DNA of 64,000 bases from the NCBI RefSeq assembly GCF_029543155.1, contig NZ_JARQXA010000003.1:496001-560000 (forward strand), written 5' to 3'. Made by a program: the position numbers and the translations under genes. This DNA is from Sphingomonas sp. HITSZ_GF. Lineage in GTDB: Bacteria > Pseudomonadota > Alphaproteobacteria > Sphingomonadales > Sphingomonadaceae. Positions 34,691 through 43,809 of the stretch are shown here, piece after piece. Positions within the stretch are counted from its first letter, which is position 1. Each line of letters opens with the position of its first letter. The notes under the pieces were generated by a model that was given only the letters and a program-made list of their open reading frames with translations, was not told the DNA's origin and ran no database searches.

Positions 34691-35418
34691 CGCCGGGTGA
34701 TCCCGGCGCCGCCGTCGATCGCATAGACGCTGCCGGTGATCCAGCTCGCCTCGTCCGAGGCGAGGAACAGGATGAGGTTGGCGACATCCTCTGCCGTGCC
34801 TAGCCGGCCGAGCGGATGGCGCAGCACATTGGCGGCGCGCGTGGCGGCGGGATCGGGCTGGCGATCGAACGAGGCGCGCAGCATCGGCGTGTCGATCGAG
34901 GCCGGCGCGACGCCGTTCACGCGCACGCCGTCCGGCGCGACCTCGAGCGCGAAGGTCTTGAGGAAGGTCTCGAGCGCGCCCTTGGAGGCGGCATAGGCGG
35001 CAAGGCCCGGCGCACCCATCCGGGCGTTGATCGAGGAGACGAAGACGAACGCCCCCTGCCCCGCTTCGCGCATCGCCGGGGCGAAGCGCTGCGCCAGCCG
35101 CAGCGCGCCGCCGACATTGACGTCATAGACGCGCGCGAATGCCTCGGGCGAGCTGTCGAGCGTGCCGGCGAACTCGGTGGTCGCCGCGGCATGGACGACG
35201 ATCGTCGGCGTTCCCATCGATGCCTCGATCGCCCGCGCCGCATGCTCGACCGCGCTGTCGCGGCGAAGATCGCAGGCCAGGCGCAGGTCACCGATCGTGG
35301 GCGCCTCCAGGTCGAGCGCCGCCACCGCTGCGCCTTCGGCCAGGAAGCGGGCGCACACCGCTTCGCCGATCCCGCCGGCCGCGCCGGTCACCAGCGCGCG
35401 ATGCCCCTCAAGCCGCAT
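34687..35418 (-). CDS. SDR-family sugar/sugar-acid dehydrogenase
   Basis: Short-chain dehydrogenase, 243 aa, NAD(P)-dependent oxidation of a sugar or sugar acid. It has the cofactor motif TGAAGGIG (residues ~11-18), the NAG-like HAAAT, the catalytic Ser in FVSSINARMG and YAASK for the Tyr/Lys pair. The start is set by GGGAGAGAAGC just upstream and gives MRLEGHRALVTG; the MFS stop lies 11 bp inside the gene. Its place between transporter and dgoA suggests oxidation of galactose or an isomeric sugar to the lactone, but substrate is inferred from context. Confidence 0.85.
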   Translation of the reverse strand: MRLEGHRALVTGAAGGIGEAVCARFLAEGAAVAALDLEAPTIGDLRLACDLRRDSAVEHAARAIEASMGTPTIVVHAAATTEFAGTLDSSPEAFARVYDVNVGGALRLAQRFAPAMREAGQGAFVFVSSINARMGAPGLAAYAASKGALETFLKTFALEVAPDGVRVNGVAPASIDTPMLRASFDRQPDPAATRAANVLRHPLGRLGTAEDVANLILFLASDEASWITGSVYAIDGGAGITRR

Positions 35419-36652
35419 GCTTCTCTCCCTTCGGCAATGCCAGCCGCGCCACTGCCCAGCCGAGCGGGTGCAGCACCGCCATCGCCAGGAACAATGGCGG
35501 ATAATTATGTCCACCGGCGAACTGGCCGACCACCCAGGTGGACGCCATGCCGCCGAGGCCGCTGCCCGCGGCGATGATCCCAAAGATCGTCGCCATCTGG
35601 CGGCGCGGGAAGATGTCGACGATCAGCGTGCTCAGATTGACCAGGAAGCCCATATGCGCGAGCGCCACCACCGCGCCGAGCGCGAGCACCAGCGGGATCG
35701 CCGGGCTGGTCGCGATCAGCGCCCCGAACGGCGCGATCAGCGCAGCAAGCCCCATCACCGCGAGCCGCGCCCGCGCCGGGCTCCAGCCGCGCTGGGTGAG
35801 CCTGCCCGAGAGCCAGCCGCCGCCAACGCTGCCCAGATCGGCGGCGAGATAGACGATCCATGCCAGCGAGGCGACGGCGAGCAGGCCCAGCCCGCGTGCG
35901 TCCGCCAGATATTTGGGGAACCAGAAGAGGTAGAAATACCAGACCGGATCGGTGAGCGTCCGCGCCAGCGCGAGCGACCACATCTGCCGGCTCGACAGGA
36001 TCTGGCGCCAGCTCCACTCGGCCTCCCCGGGCAGCGCCTCGCGCGCGGCGGCGGGGCTCGGCGGCAGGAAGCGGTGGACGATCAGCCAGGCAGCGAGCCA
36101 CACCAGCCCCGCCCCGCCCGTGACGAGGAAGGCCGCGCGCCAGCCGAAGCTCAGCGCGATCCAGCCGATCAGCGGCGGCGCGATCGTCGCCCCGATCATT
36201 GCGCCCGAGGTATAGATGCCGAGCGCCAGCCCGCGCTCGCGCACCGGGAAGCGTTCGGACACCGCCTTGGGCGCGGCGGTATAGTTGCCCGCCTCGCCGA
36301 GCCCGAGCGCGAAGCGCGCCGCGCCGAGCTGGATGACGCTGTGCACCAGCCCGGTCGCCATGTTGGCGAGCGACCACCAGCCGACGAACAGCGCCAGGCT
36401 CAGCTTCGAGCCCAGCCGATCGGTGATCCAGCCGGCGGTGAGATAGGCGAAGGTATAGGCGAGCAGGAACAGCTGGACGACGCCGGCATAGCCCGCATCG
36501 CTCATCTTCAGGTCGCGCTGGATCAGCGGGGCGAGGATCGAGAGCGTCTGGCGATCGAGATAGTTGAGCACCGTCGCCGCGAACAGGCAGCCGAGCAGCA
36601 GCCAGCGAAAGCCGCTGGGCCGCGCGGCCGCTTCGGGCGCCGCCTCAGGCAT
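35408..36652 (-). CDS. MFS hexuronate/sugar-acid transporter (ACS family)
   Basis: Inner-membrane proton symporter of the anion:cation symporter family that includes ExuT and DgoT. The 414-aa product has twelve predicted spans. The first, GFRWLLLGCLFAATVLNYLDRQ, carries the family's NYLDR motif; ITDRLGSKLS matches the cytoplasmic loop motif; and GEAGNYTAAPKAVSE matches the ACS loop after span 5. The ATG at 36652 overlaps the dgoK stop by 8 bp; its own stop overlaps the SDR start by 11 bp. Likely imports a hexonate/hexuronate or its lactone into the cell. Confidence 0.88.
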   Translation of the reverse strand: MPEAAPEAAARPSGFRWLLLGCLFAATVLNYLDRQTLSILAPLIQRDLKMSDAGYAGVVQLFLLAYTFAYLTAGWITDRLGSKLSLALFVGWWSLANMATGLVHSVIQLGAARFALGLGEAGNYTAAPKAVSERFPVRERGLALGIYTSGAMIGATIAPPLIGWIALSFGWRAAFLVTGGAGLVWLAAWLIVHRFLPPSPAAAREALPGEAEWSWRQILSSRQMWSLALARTLTDPVWYFYLFWFPKYLADARGLGLLAVASLAWIVYLAADLGSVGGGWLSGRLTQRGWSPARARLAVMGLAALIAPFGALIATSPAIPLVLALGAVVALAHMGFLVNLSTLIVDIFPRRQMATIFGIIAAGSGLGGMASTWVVGQFAGGHNYPPLFLAMAVLHPLGWAVARLALPKGEKHAA

Positions 36653-37604
36653 CGGCCGGCACCGCTTCGGCGAGCGCCGAAAGCCCGCGGATCGACGCGT
36701 CGTGCGCCGAGACGCAGATGCTGTCGACATCGAGCGCCGCCAGCGCCTGGGCATAGAGCTCGCACAGCCGCTCGGCACCGATCAGCACCACCGGCTTGTC
36801 GAGCAGCCCCTTGTTTGCGTGCGCGCGGATCGCGTCGCGCACGTCCGCACCGATCAGCACGCCGGAGAGGAAGGACGAGGCCGATGCCGGCGCCAGCCCG
36901 CCGGTGACGATTCGGCTGCGCGAGGCGAACACCGCATGTTCCAGCGCCAGCTCGGGCTGTTCCGTCATCAGCGTCACGCCGCGGACGAACTCCTGGCGAT
37001 CGGTGATCGCGGCGCGATCCGGCCCCAGCTCCATCGCGCGGCCGAGCAGGCTGTGCGCCACCAGCACTTCGAACATCTCGCCCTGCATCGAGGTGAAGAA
37101 GCTCTCCACGCCGCCGCCGCGGGTGATCGCCCATTTGGCGTGGGTGCCGGGCAGGCACAGCAGCCGTGCCTCGTCGGCCGCCACCTCTGCATCCGCCAGC
37201 CAGCCGAAGATCTGCATCTCCTCCCCCCGCATCACATCGGGAAGGCCGAACACGCTGGTGCAGCGCAGGCCCGGCGCGATCGTGATCGGCACGCCGCGCG
37301 CCTCGAAACGGGTAACGAGCGGCTGCAGGCTGTCAACGCTGGTCGGGCATGCGGCATAGGGACAGTCGCGCCAGCCGAGCGGCGAGCCGATCATCCCGCC
37401 GAGCGTCACCGGCAGTGGGCCATGCGCATCGAACCAGGGCTGGGCGGCGGCGAAGAACGCATCCTCGATATCGGCGCAGAACTTGATGCCGGGGCCCGAG
37501 ACAGTCTCGAGGATCTCCGGCCCGACCGCGGTGCTGCGGCAGAGATAGAGCCGCATCGCCGAGGAGCCCCAATCGCCGATGATGAAGGGTCGCGCGTCGC
37601 TCAT
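36645..37604 (-). CDS. dgoK: 2-dehydro-3-deoxygalactonokinase
   Basis: Cytoplasmic kinase that phosphorylates 2-keto-3-deoxygalactonate at C6, preparing it for DgoA. Length 319 aa fits. Characteristic segments are IIGDWGSSAMRLYL at the N-terminus, GGMIGSPLGWRDCPYAACP near residue 80, LPGTHAKWA near residue 160 and GEMFEVLVAHSLL. The start follows AAGGCGAGA and the ATG at 37604; the longer reading frame to 37679 enters the promoter. First gene of the four-gene operon; its promoter carries the shared 15-bp element (37662-37676) and faces the IclR gene. Confidence 0.93.
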   Translation of the reverse strand: MSDARPFIIGDWGSSAMRLYLCRSTAVGPEILETVSGPGIKFCADIEDAFFAAAQPWFDAHGPLPVTLGGMIGSPLGWRDCPYAACPTSVDSLQPLVTRFEARGVPITIAPGLRCTSVFGLPDVMRGEEMQIFGWLADAEVAADEARLLCLPGTHAKWAITRGGGVESFFTSMQGEMFEVLVAHSLLGRAMELGPDRAAITDRQEFVRGVTLMTEQPELALEHAVFASRSRIVTGGLAPASASSFLSGVLIGADVRDAIRAHANKGLLDKPVVLIGAERLCELYAQALAALDVDSICVSAHDASIRGLSALAEAVPADA

Positions 37605-37661
37605 GTCGGTGTCTCGCCTTATATATGCGGCACTATCCACCGCCTCTCCGCACCCTCTTTG

Positions 37662-37676
37662 TTGCACATTTAGCGA
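37662..37676 (-). promoter_or_regulatory. Shared 15-bp element upstream of dgoK
   Basis: TTGCACATTTAGCGA on the plus strand, 58 bp before the dgoK ATG, matches 11 of 15 positions of the palindrome at 38533. It lies in the divergent dgoK/IclR gap, so it could serve both genes. Confidence 0.65.
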
Positions 37677-37680
37677 CACG

Positions 37681-37701
37681 TCAATTGCGATAATCGCTTG
37701 A
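37681..37701. promoter_or_regulatory. GCGAT-A-ATCGC palindrome in dgoK/IclR gap
   Basis: An 11-bp palindrome GCGATAATCGC, flanked by TCAA and TTGA, lies 56 bp upstream of the IclR start and 4 bp from the shared element. It differs from the shared element and might be the regulator's own site. Confidence 0.4.
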
Positions 37702-37756
37702 TTTGCACCCCATTGGCGCCGAACGCGCTTGGCCCGCGCGGCGGCGCGGGATATTC

Positions 37757-38512
37757 ATGCGGGATCGTCCGCGCCCCGGGGAGTCAGAATTGCGCGTAAA
37801 GCCGAATGCCCAGCCCAACCAGAGCCTTATCGACGGCATCGCTGCGCTCCAGGCGCTGGCGACATCGCCCGAGCCGGTGGGCAATCGCGAGCTTGCGCGC
37901 CAGCTGGGCTTCAACCCGACGCGGGTGAACCGGCTGCTCAAGACGCTCGCCTATCTGGGCATCGCGCGCCAGACCGCGAACCGCAAATACACCTCGGGCC
38001 CGGGCATGCACGTGCTCGCCGCGCAGAGCCTGTTCGCCTCGGGCCTGATCCGCAACGCCTTGCCGGCGCTGGAGAAACTCCGCCGCTTCGGCCTTACCGT
38101 GGCGCTGGGCGTGCTGTGGAACGACAGCGTCTCCTACCTCTTCCACGCCCCGCCGGGCCTCGACGCCGCCCAAGGCCTGGGCCGCATCGGCCTGCTCCCC
38201 GCCAGCTCCTCCGGCGTCGGCATCGCGCTGCTCGCCGAGCATGACGATGCCTGGGTGCGCGAGCTCTACGAAGAGCGCGAGATCCCGGGTTTTCCGGGCG
38301 GAGTCGACGATCTGGTCGCCGCGCTCGAGGAGATCCGCGCGCTCGGCTACGCCCGTGTGCTGGTGAGCGAGGAAGACGATCGCCACACCGTGGCGGTGGG
38401 GGTCGGCCATCCCGCCTTTGCCGCGGTCGCCGTCTCCGGCTGGATCCCCGAGCAGAACATGCCGATGATCGTCGAAGCGTTGCAGCAGGCGGCACAAGAG
38501 ATATCGGACTGA
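37757..38512 (+). CDS. IclR-family transcriptional regulator
   Basis: Cytoplasmic regulator of 251 aa. The N-terminal winged helix-turn-helix spans about residues 15-75 (IDGIAALQALATSPEPVGNR, ELARQLGFNPTRVNRLLKTL). The C-terminal effector domain has the IclR pattern including LPASSSGVGIALLA and SEEDDRHTVAVGVG. The ATG at 37757 is chosen by the weak GCGGGA upstream; an in-frame start at 37703 lies within the palindromic region. Divergent from the dgoK operon and upstream of the DHDPS-family operon, it is the natural candidate for controlling the regulon. Confidence 0.9.
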   Translation: MRDRPRPGESELRVKPNAQPNQSLIDGIAALQALATSPEPVGNRELARQLGFNPTRVNRLLKTLAYLGIARQTANRKYTSGPGMHVLAAQSLFASGLIRNALPALEKLRRFGLTVALGVLWNDSVSYLFHAPPGLDAAQGLGRIGLLPASSSGVGIALLAEHDDAWVRELYEEREIPGFPGGVDDLVAALEEIRALGYARVLVSEEDDRHTVAVGVGHPAFAAVAVSGWIPEQNMPMIVEALQQAAQEISD

Positions 38513-38532
38513 CCCCGAATTTCGGTAGAGTA

Positions 38533-38547
38533 TTGCTAATTCAGCAA
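38533..38547 (+). promoter_or_regulatory. Perfect palindromic copy of the shared element
   Basis: The 23-bp AGTATTGCT-AATTC-AGCAATACT (38529-38551) is a perfect inverted repeat with a 5-bp centre; its core TTGCTAATTCAGCAA is the best copy of the shared element. A TATGAT hexamer at 38551-38556 fits a -10 box for the downstream gene (start 38609), so binding here would block the promoter. Confidence 0.8.
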
Positions 38548-38608
38548 TACTATGATTATCCCCGGGGCGACGCAGCATCGCGTCCAGTCCAGAATGGGGA
38601 GGTTTGCC

Positions 38609-39523
38609 ATGCCGATTGCCGGCGCGTTTCCGGTATTGCCGACGATCTTCGACGAGCGCGGCGCCATTGACGAGGGCGGCCTGCGCCGCGTCATCGAATG
38701 GGCGATCGCCTGCGGAGTCGACGGCCTGGTCTTCCCCGGCCTGGCGAGCGAATATGACCAGCTCTCGCTCGACGAGCGGCTGCACCTGATCGGCGTGGTC
38801 GGCGAGCTGACGCGCGACCGCGTGGCGTTCGTCGCCGGCTGCGGCGGGCAGAGCGATGCCGAAAGCGCCGCGCTGATCCAGGCGGCGGGCAAGGCCGGTG
38901 CTGCCGCCGCGATGGTGGTCACGCCCGCGCGCCACGGCGACGATCCCGAGGCACTGATCGGCTTCTACCGCATGCTCGGCGATGCAGCCGACGTGCCGGT
39001 GATGCTGCAGAACGCCCCCAAGCCGATGGGCCTCGGCCTCTCGCCCGAGCAGATCCTGAAGCTTGCCGCCGCCGCGCCGGCGATCCGTTACGTCAAGGAA
39101 GAGAACCAGCCCTGCGGCCAGCGCATCACCGCGCTGCTTTCCGCGGGTGCCGATCTCGACGGCGTGTTCGGCGGCGCCGGCGGGCGCTACATCACCGACG
39201 AGCTGGCGCGCGGCGCCACCGGCACCATGCCTGCCTCGGAGCTGACCGACCTGCACACCCGCATGATCGCAGCGCACCGGCTGGGCGACTGGGCGACGGT
39301 TCGCACGCTGTTCGAGCGGATGCTGCCGCTGCTCAACTTCCAGGCGGTGTTCCGCTGGCGGCTGACCAAGGAAGTGCTGCGGCGCCGCGGCCTGATCGCC
39401 AGCGCCTATACCCGCGCGCCGGGGCCGGCGCTCGATCGCTGGGACCTGCAGGAGCTCGACGAGATCCTCGCCGCGCTCGAGGATTTGACCGGGCCGCTCG
39501 GCGCGGCCACCCTCGCCGCCTGA
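38609..39523 (+). CDS. DHDPS/NAL-superfamily aldolase-like protein
   Basis: TIM-barrel protein of 304 aa from the dihydrodipicolinate synthase/N-acetylneuraminate lyase superfamily; members condense or cleave pyruvate-derived keto acids. The Schiff-base lysine is K163 (RYVKEEN). The conserved YN motif that supplies the catalytic Tyr reads LQNAP here (Q134-N135), so the Tyr is missing. The start at 38609 follows a strong GGGGAGG. Not a true DapA, given the context and divergence. It precedes the dehydratase gene by 17 bp and may cleave a 2-keto-3-deoxy sugar acid, dehydrate it, or have a different role. Confidence 0.82.
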   Translation: MPIAGAFPVLPTIFDERGAIDEGGLRRVIEWAIACGVDGLVFPGLASEYDQLSLDERLHLIGVVGELTRDRVAFVAGCGGQSDAESAALIQAAGKAGAAAAMVVTPARHGDDPEALIGFYRMLGDAADVPVMLQNAPKPMGLGLSPEQILKLAAAAPAIRYVKEENQPCGQRITALLSAGADLDGVFGGAGGRYITDELARGATGTMPASELTDLHTRMIAAHRLGDWATVRTLFERMLPLLNFQAVFRWRLTKEVLRRRGLIASAYTRAPGPALDRWDLQELDEILAALEDLTGPLGAATLAA

Positions 39524-39540
39524 AGCACCGGAGCCTGTCC

Positions 39541-40710
39541 ATGCAAGACCGGATCGAGCGGATCGAGACCTTCGTCGTCACCATCCCGCGCGACACGCCC
39601 TATCTCGGCCCGCTCAAGGAAGGCGAGAGCATCAACGCGCGCGGCTATCTGGTGCGCAAGGCGAACCGGACCATCTATCCGGATCGCGACCGTTCGGTGG
39701 TGGTGAAGGTCACCACCGCATCGGGCGCGGTCGGCTGGGGCGAGACCTATGGCCTGACCGCGCCCAAGGCGGTCGGTGCGCTGGTCGAGGACCTGATCGA
39801 GCCGCTGCTCCAGGGCCGCGATCCGTTCGACGTCGAGGTGATCTGGGAGGACCTGTACGATATCCTGCGCGTGCGCGGCTATCAGGGTGGCTTCTGGATG
39901 GACGCCGTCGCCGCGGTCGACATCGCGCTGTGGGACATTTGCGGCAAGCTCGCCGGCCTGCCGGTGCGCAAGCTGCTGGGTGGCGAGCGGCGCAGCCGCA
40001 TTCCCGCCTATGTCTCCGGCCTGCCGGGCGCGACGATCGCCGACAAGGTGGCGATCGCCAAGGACTTCGTCGATCGCGGATATGGCGCGATCAAGTTCGC
40101 CGCCGCAGTGAGCTCGGACGGGATCGAGGCCGAGCTGGCGGCGCTGCGCGAGGCGCTGGGGCCGGGCATCAAGCTGATGATCGACTTCCACTGGATGTTC
40201 AGCGCCGGCGAGGCCGCCGCGCTGATCAGCCGGCTGGCGCGCTACGACCTCGCCTTTGCCGAGGCGCCCTGTCGATCGGAGGACATTGCCGGCCAGGCCC
40301 GCGTCGCCGCGCAGCTGCCGGTGCCGATCGCCGGCGGCGAGGAATGGCGCACCGTGTTCGACGCCCAGGCCCGGCTCTCCGCCGGCGCGGTCGGCATCGT
40401 CCAGCCCGAGATGGGGCACAAGGGCATCACCCAGTTCGTCCGCATCGCCCGGCTTGCCCAGACCTATCATGTGCCGACGATGCCGCATGCGACGATCGGC
40501 ACCGGCATCTTCCTGGCCGCCAGCCTCCAGGCCTCGGCGGCGCTGCTCGAGCTGCCGTACCACGAATACCAGCACTCGATCTTCCACCGGAACGCGGCTT
40601 TGCTCGACGGCCGGCTGGAGTGCGACAATGGCAGCTACGCGCTGCCCGAAGGTCCCGGCCTGGGCGTGACGCCCAATGCCGCGTTCTGGAAGCACGCCGA
40701 GGCGATCTGA
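39541..40710 (+). CDS. Galactonate-dehydratase-like enolase-superfamily enzyme
   Basis: Mandelate racemase/muconate lactonising enzyme superfamily member, 389 aa. Metal ligands appear as D215, E241 and E267, separated by 26 and 26 residues exactly as in E. coli galactonate dehydratase. D215 lies in MIDFH with H217 as candidate base, and H316 (TMPHATIG) as candidate acid, again as in galactonate dehydratase; K185 sits in the Lys position. It would dehydrate a hexonate to 2-keto-3-deoxyhexonate, supplying DgoK. The ribosome-binding site GGAG precedes the ATG. An anhydro-galactonate cycloisomerase role is an alternative. Confidence 0.8.
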   Translation: MQDRIERIETFVVTIPRDTPYLGPLKEGESINARGYLVRKANRTIYPDRDRSVVVKVTTASGAVGWGETYGLTAPKAVGALVEDLIEPLLQGRDPFDVEVIWEDLYDILRVRGYQGGFWMDAVAAVDIALWDICGKLAGLPVRKLLGGERRSRIPAYVSGLPGATIADKVAIAKDFVDRGYGAIKFAAAVSSDGIEAELAALREALGPGIKLMIDFHWMFSAGEAAALISRLARYDLAFAEAPCRSEDIAGQARVAAQLPVPIAGGEEWRTVFDAQARLSAGAVGIVQPEMGHKGITQFVRIARLAQTYHVPTMPHATIGTGIFLAASLQASAALLELPYHEYQHSIFHRNAALLDGRLECDNGSYALPEGPGLGVTPNAAFWKHAEAI

Positions 40711-40736
40711 GAGGGCGCCCTACCTCCAACCCACAT

Positions 40737-40819
40737 CGTCATCCCCGCGCAGGCGGGGATCCAGAGCCAAGCGGGACATCGCTCCGTCACCCTGGATCCC
40801 CGCCTGCGCGGGGATGACG
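40737..40819. repeat. REP-like inverted repeat, ATCCCCGCGCAGGCGGGGAT type
   Basis: Two opposed copies of a 26-nt unit (hairpin CCCCGC gcag GCGGGG followed by ATCCAG) lie in the gap between convergent genes, and partial copies continue to 40846. Convergent gene ends are a usual position for REP elements. Confidence 0.8.
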
Positions 40820-40877
40820 GAGGAGGTCGCGGGGATGACGGAGGAGACGATGGGATGTGAAGGGCGCGGAGGAGGTC

Positions 40878-43727
40878 CTACCGCGCCAGCACCAGCGGCC
40901 CGGTCTTCACCGTCGTGCCGTCCATCCGGGTGATCTCCACCGTATAGTTCACCTCGGCCTGCGCGTCGGCCACGGGGAAATCGAATTCGAAAGGATAGCT
41001 GGTGTCGGTGAACGTGCGCGGCTTGCCGTCCAGCGTCACTTCCAGCTTCGCGGCCTTGGCCTGCGCCTCCGAGGCCGCCAGCCAGACATAGCCGCTGCGA
41101 TGCCCGCGCCCGAGCGTGAGCAGCATGCCGGTTACCTTGCCGAGCGGAGTCTCGTCGGCGCGGTAGCTCTTGTCGCCCAGCGCCGCGGTGGCGGGATCGA
41201 GGAATTCGGGCTGGAAGCGGGTATAGACCTCCACCCCGCGCACCGCGATCGCAGTGAGGCCGCGCGGCGAGACGGGAATGCTGACCTTGCCATCGACCAG
41301 CATGGCCGGCGCGAGCTTCTTGCCGTCCTGCCAGATGTCGACGCGGTAGCTTCTGCCGGGCTCGAGCAGCAGCTGATCCTGGCTGAACGCAATCTCGGCG
41401 CGCCCCGCATGCGGTGCCTGGTTGGTGAAGGCGGCATAGACGCTGCGATTGCCGTGCCCGGCGACATAGTTGAGCTGCGGATCGCTGCTCGTCACCAGCG
41501 CGCGCGGCATCCACAGCCGCACGTCCTTCTCGCCCATGAACACGCCCGTGCGGTCGCCATAGACGCGGGTCTTCAGATAGGCATAGCCATTCGAATAGCG
41601 CGAGGGGAAGGCGATCATTCCCTTGGAGCGCGTCTCGGTATCCGTGACCAAATAGTCGTAGAGCAGCGCGATGTGCGGCCAGACATGGTTGTAGTAGATG
41701 TTGTTGTAGCTGAGCTCGGGCAGCGAGCGCAGCGGATAGTCGGCGCGGGCATAGACGCCGGTGAAGTCGACATTGATGTCGTAGCCCGGATAGTTGCGAT
41801 AGCGGCCAATCACCGCGCTGCGGGCAAAATCGTGCAGCAGCGTGTCGCCGGTCGCCGCGGCGATCTCGAGGAAGTGCGGCGCGTGCATCGCCAGCATCAC
41901 CGCGGGATTGCCCGACAGCGTGTTCGACGCCTCCGGCACCAGCCCGACCTGCGACACCGTCCAGGACGGCAATTTGCGCTCGGGGCTGTCCATCGGAGCC
42001 TGTTCCCAGCCGCGCGCATCCGCCCCGATCGCGACCTTCCCGCCCTTGTCGACGGTCACCGCACCCTTGGGCGCCACCGGCCAGATCCAGGTATAGGAAG
42101 CATAGCGCTCCGCCCCGCGATGCGCCGCGGCGAGATAGCGCGGCTCCTTCGTCTCTTCCCAGAGCTGGAGCAGTTCGATCCAGTGCGGCCCCCAGTCCGA
42201 CCAGAATTGCGCGCTCACCCCCGCGTCGCGCATGTCGGTCTGCGGCGTGTCGATGCGGCGGGCGATATAGGCGTCGGCGAGCTTCTTCGCTTCGTCCAGC
42301 AGCTTGGGATCGCGGTTGATCCGGTAGAGCGCGAGGTAGTTCCAGAAAGTGCGCGAGGGATCGGGGCGATCGAGATTGGTCGTCTTGTTCAGGTCGATCG
42401 CGTCGTTCGCCAGCCGGTGGAATGCATAGTTGCGCCCCATGGTCAGCTCGTCGAGCGCCGCCAACTCCGACAGCCCCGCCGCCGGACCGTTCATATTGGC
42501 CGAGGGTGCCTGGGTCTTGATGCTGCGATCGGTGGTGAACAGGAACTTCTCGCGCGACAGCAGATATTCGGCCATCGGCAGGCCGCGGCGGCGATAGATG
42601 TCGGCATCGTCGCGGATCAGCGCCACCGCGATCGGCTGCAGCGCCGAGACGACCTTCACCGTGCCCGGCACGTCGCTGTCGTAGTTGAAGCCCTTGAGGT
42701 CCTGCTCCCAGCCCGACCAGCGATCGTTCATCGCGAAATCGACCATGTTGTCGAGCGTCTGGTTGAGCGAGATATCGAGATTCTCGTGCGCGTCGCCCAC
42801 CTGATAGAGGTCGCGCGCCAGATGGCGGAAGGCGTCGTACCAGCCACCCTTCACCACGAAGGGCCGCAGCCGGAAGCTGTACGCCTGCCCGGCCTCCATC
42901 CGCGATCCCTTGCCGCCCAGCACCGGCGCGAACAGCATCGGCTGGGCCTGGCCCGCGGGGTTGCGCAGCATCACGCCGAAGCCGGCATTGTCGCGATTGG
43001 GCATGGCGAAGGGCAGCTCGGCCGGATCGGGGGTGACGCCGATCGTGCGGCCGCCGCTGGTGACGGTGGTCGCCGGCACCATGGTGAGGTTCGAGGCGGA
43101 GAGGATCGGGCCGCGCGGGAAGCGCTTCTCCTGCCAGATCGGTGGCTGCCACAAGTCGTCGACCGCGGCGGCATCCGCAGTCGGCGCACCGGTATAGCCG
43201 ATGCTGTACCAGCCCGCCCGCTTGGGCGTGAAGCGGAAGCCGATCACCGGATCGCCGCCCTTGGCCGCCGGCTCCAGCCAGGCCTCCAGCGTGAAATCGT
43301 CGCTGGCCGGGAAGCGCCATTCGATCCGCCCGCCGACGCGCGTGGCGCCGCTGGCGCGGACGGTCACGGCCCTGGCGACATCGAACATGTTGTCGCTGCG
43401 CTTGCCGGTGCCGGGCACGATCCACGATGGGAGCGGCGTGTTCTCGGGCGCCAGCGTGCGCCATTCCTTGCGCGGGATCTCGAAGGTGACCGACGGGCCG
43501 AGCCTGGGATCGGCATCGCTCATCATGATCGTGAAGCTCGGCTCGAAGCGGGCGGCGATCTCGGCCGTGCCCAGCGTCACCGCACCGTCGGCGGCGAGCG
43601 CGACCTGCCCTGCCACGGGCGGCGCAGTCTGCGCAGACAGCGGCGCGCACCAGGCCGCCCCCGCCATCAACATGGCAATCATCGCCCCGCGGCGCGCGAC
43701 CCGCGCCTTGCCCTTCAGCCTGCTCAT
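40878..43727 (-). CDS. Large exported protein, putative glycan-degrading enzyme
   Basis: Family not recognised with certainty. The 949-aa product has a signal peptide (GAMIAMLMAGAAWCAPLSAQ). The N-terminal ~300 residues look beta-rich (RIEWRFPASDDFTLEAWLEP). Residues ~300-660 are helical with aromatic repeats (WNYLALYRINRDPKLLDEA, WGPHWIELLQLWEETKEPRY, NNIYYNHVWPHIALLYDYL), as in (alpha/alpha) toroids of polysaccharide lyases and some hydrolases. The C-terminal ~200 residues are beta-rich. The ATG at 43727 has GAGAGACAGG upstream; the longer frame is less likely. A copy of the shared element lies 35 bp upstream. A role as lyase or hydrolase is inference. Confidence 0.65.
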   Translation of the reverse strand: MSRLKGKARVARRGAMIAMLMAGAAWCAPLSAQTAPPVAGQVALAADGAVTLGTAEIAARFEPSFTIMMSDADPRLGPSVTFEIPRKEWRTLAPENTPLPSWIVPGTGKRSDNMFDVARAVTVRASGATRVGGRIEWRFPASDDFTLEAWLEPAAKGGDPVIGFRFTPKRAGWYSIGYTGAPTADAAAVDDLWQPPIWQEKRFPRGPILSASNLTMVPATTVTSGGRTIGVTPDPAELPFAMPNRDNAGFGVMLRNPAGQAQPMLFAPVLGGKGSRMEAGQAYSFRLRPFVVKGGWYDAFRHLARDLYQVGDAHENLDISLNQTLDNMVDFAMNDRWSGWEQDLKGFNYDSDVPGTVKVVSALQPIAVALIRDDADIYRRRGLPMAEYLLSREKFLFTTDRSIKTQAPSANMNGPAAGLSELAALDELTMGRNYAFHRLANDAIDLNKTTNLDRPDPSRTFWNYLALYRINRDPKLLDEAKKLADAYIARRIDTPQTDMRDAGVSAQFWSDWGPHWIELLQLWEETKEPRYLAAAHRGAERYASYTWIWPVAPKGAVTVDKGGKVAIGADARGWEQAPMDSPERKLPSWTVSQVGLVPEASNTLSGNPAVMLAMHAPHFLEIAAATGDTLLHDFARSAVIGRYRNYPGYDINVDFTGVYARADYPLRSLPELSYNNIYYNHVWPHIALLYDYLVTDTETRSKGMIAFPSRYSNGYAYLKTRVYGDRTGVFMGEKDVRLWMPRALVTSSDPQLNYVAGHGNRSVYAAFTNQAPHAGRAEIAFSQDQLLLEPGRSYRVDIWQDGKKLAPAMLVDGKVSIPVSPRGLTAIAVRGVEVYTRFQPEFLDPATAALGDKSYRADETPLGKVTGMLLTLGRGHRSGYVWLAASEAQAKAAKLEVTLDGKPRTFTDTSYPFEFDFPVADAQAEVNYTVEITRMDGTTVKTGPLVLAR

Positions 43728-43761
43728 CCTGTCTCTCTGTTCTGGTTGCCGGCCAATTATG

Positions 43762-43776
43762 TTGCTGCAATAGCTA
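43762..43776 (-). promoter_or_regulatory. Shared 15-bp element upstream of large exported protein
   Basis: TTGCTGCAATAGCTA on the plus strand, matching 9 of 15 positions of the palindrome at 38533. On the minus strand it is followed at once by CATAAT, a good -10 box 29 bp from the start codon. Confidence 0.6.
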
Positions 43777-43809
43777 TACGTCAATCGCCGAAGCGCCTAT
43801 TCGAGCGTG

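Noticed and set aside
38609-39523. Annotation as dapA (dihydrodipicolinate synthase)
   Set aside because: It lacks the Tyr of the YN motif and sits in a sugar-acid locus.
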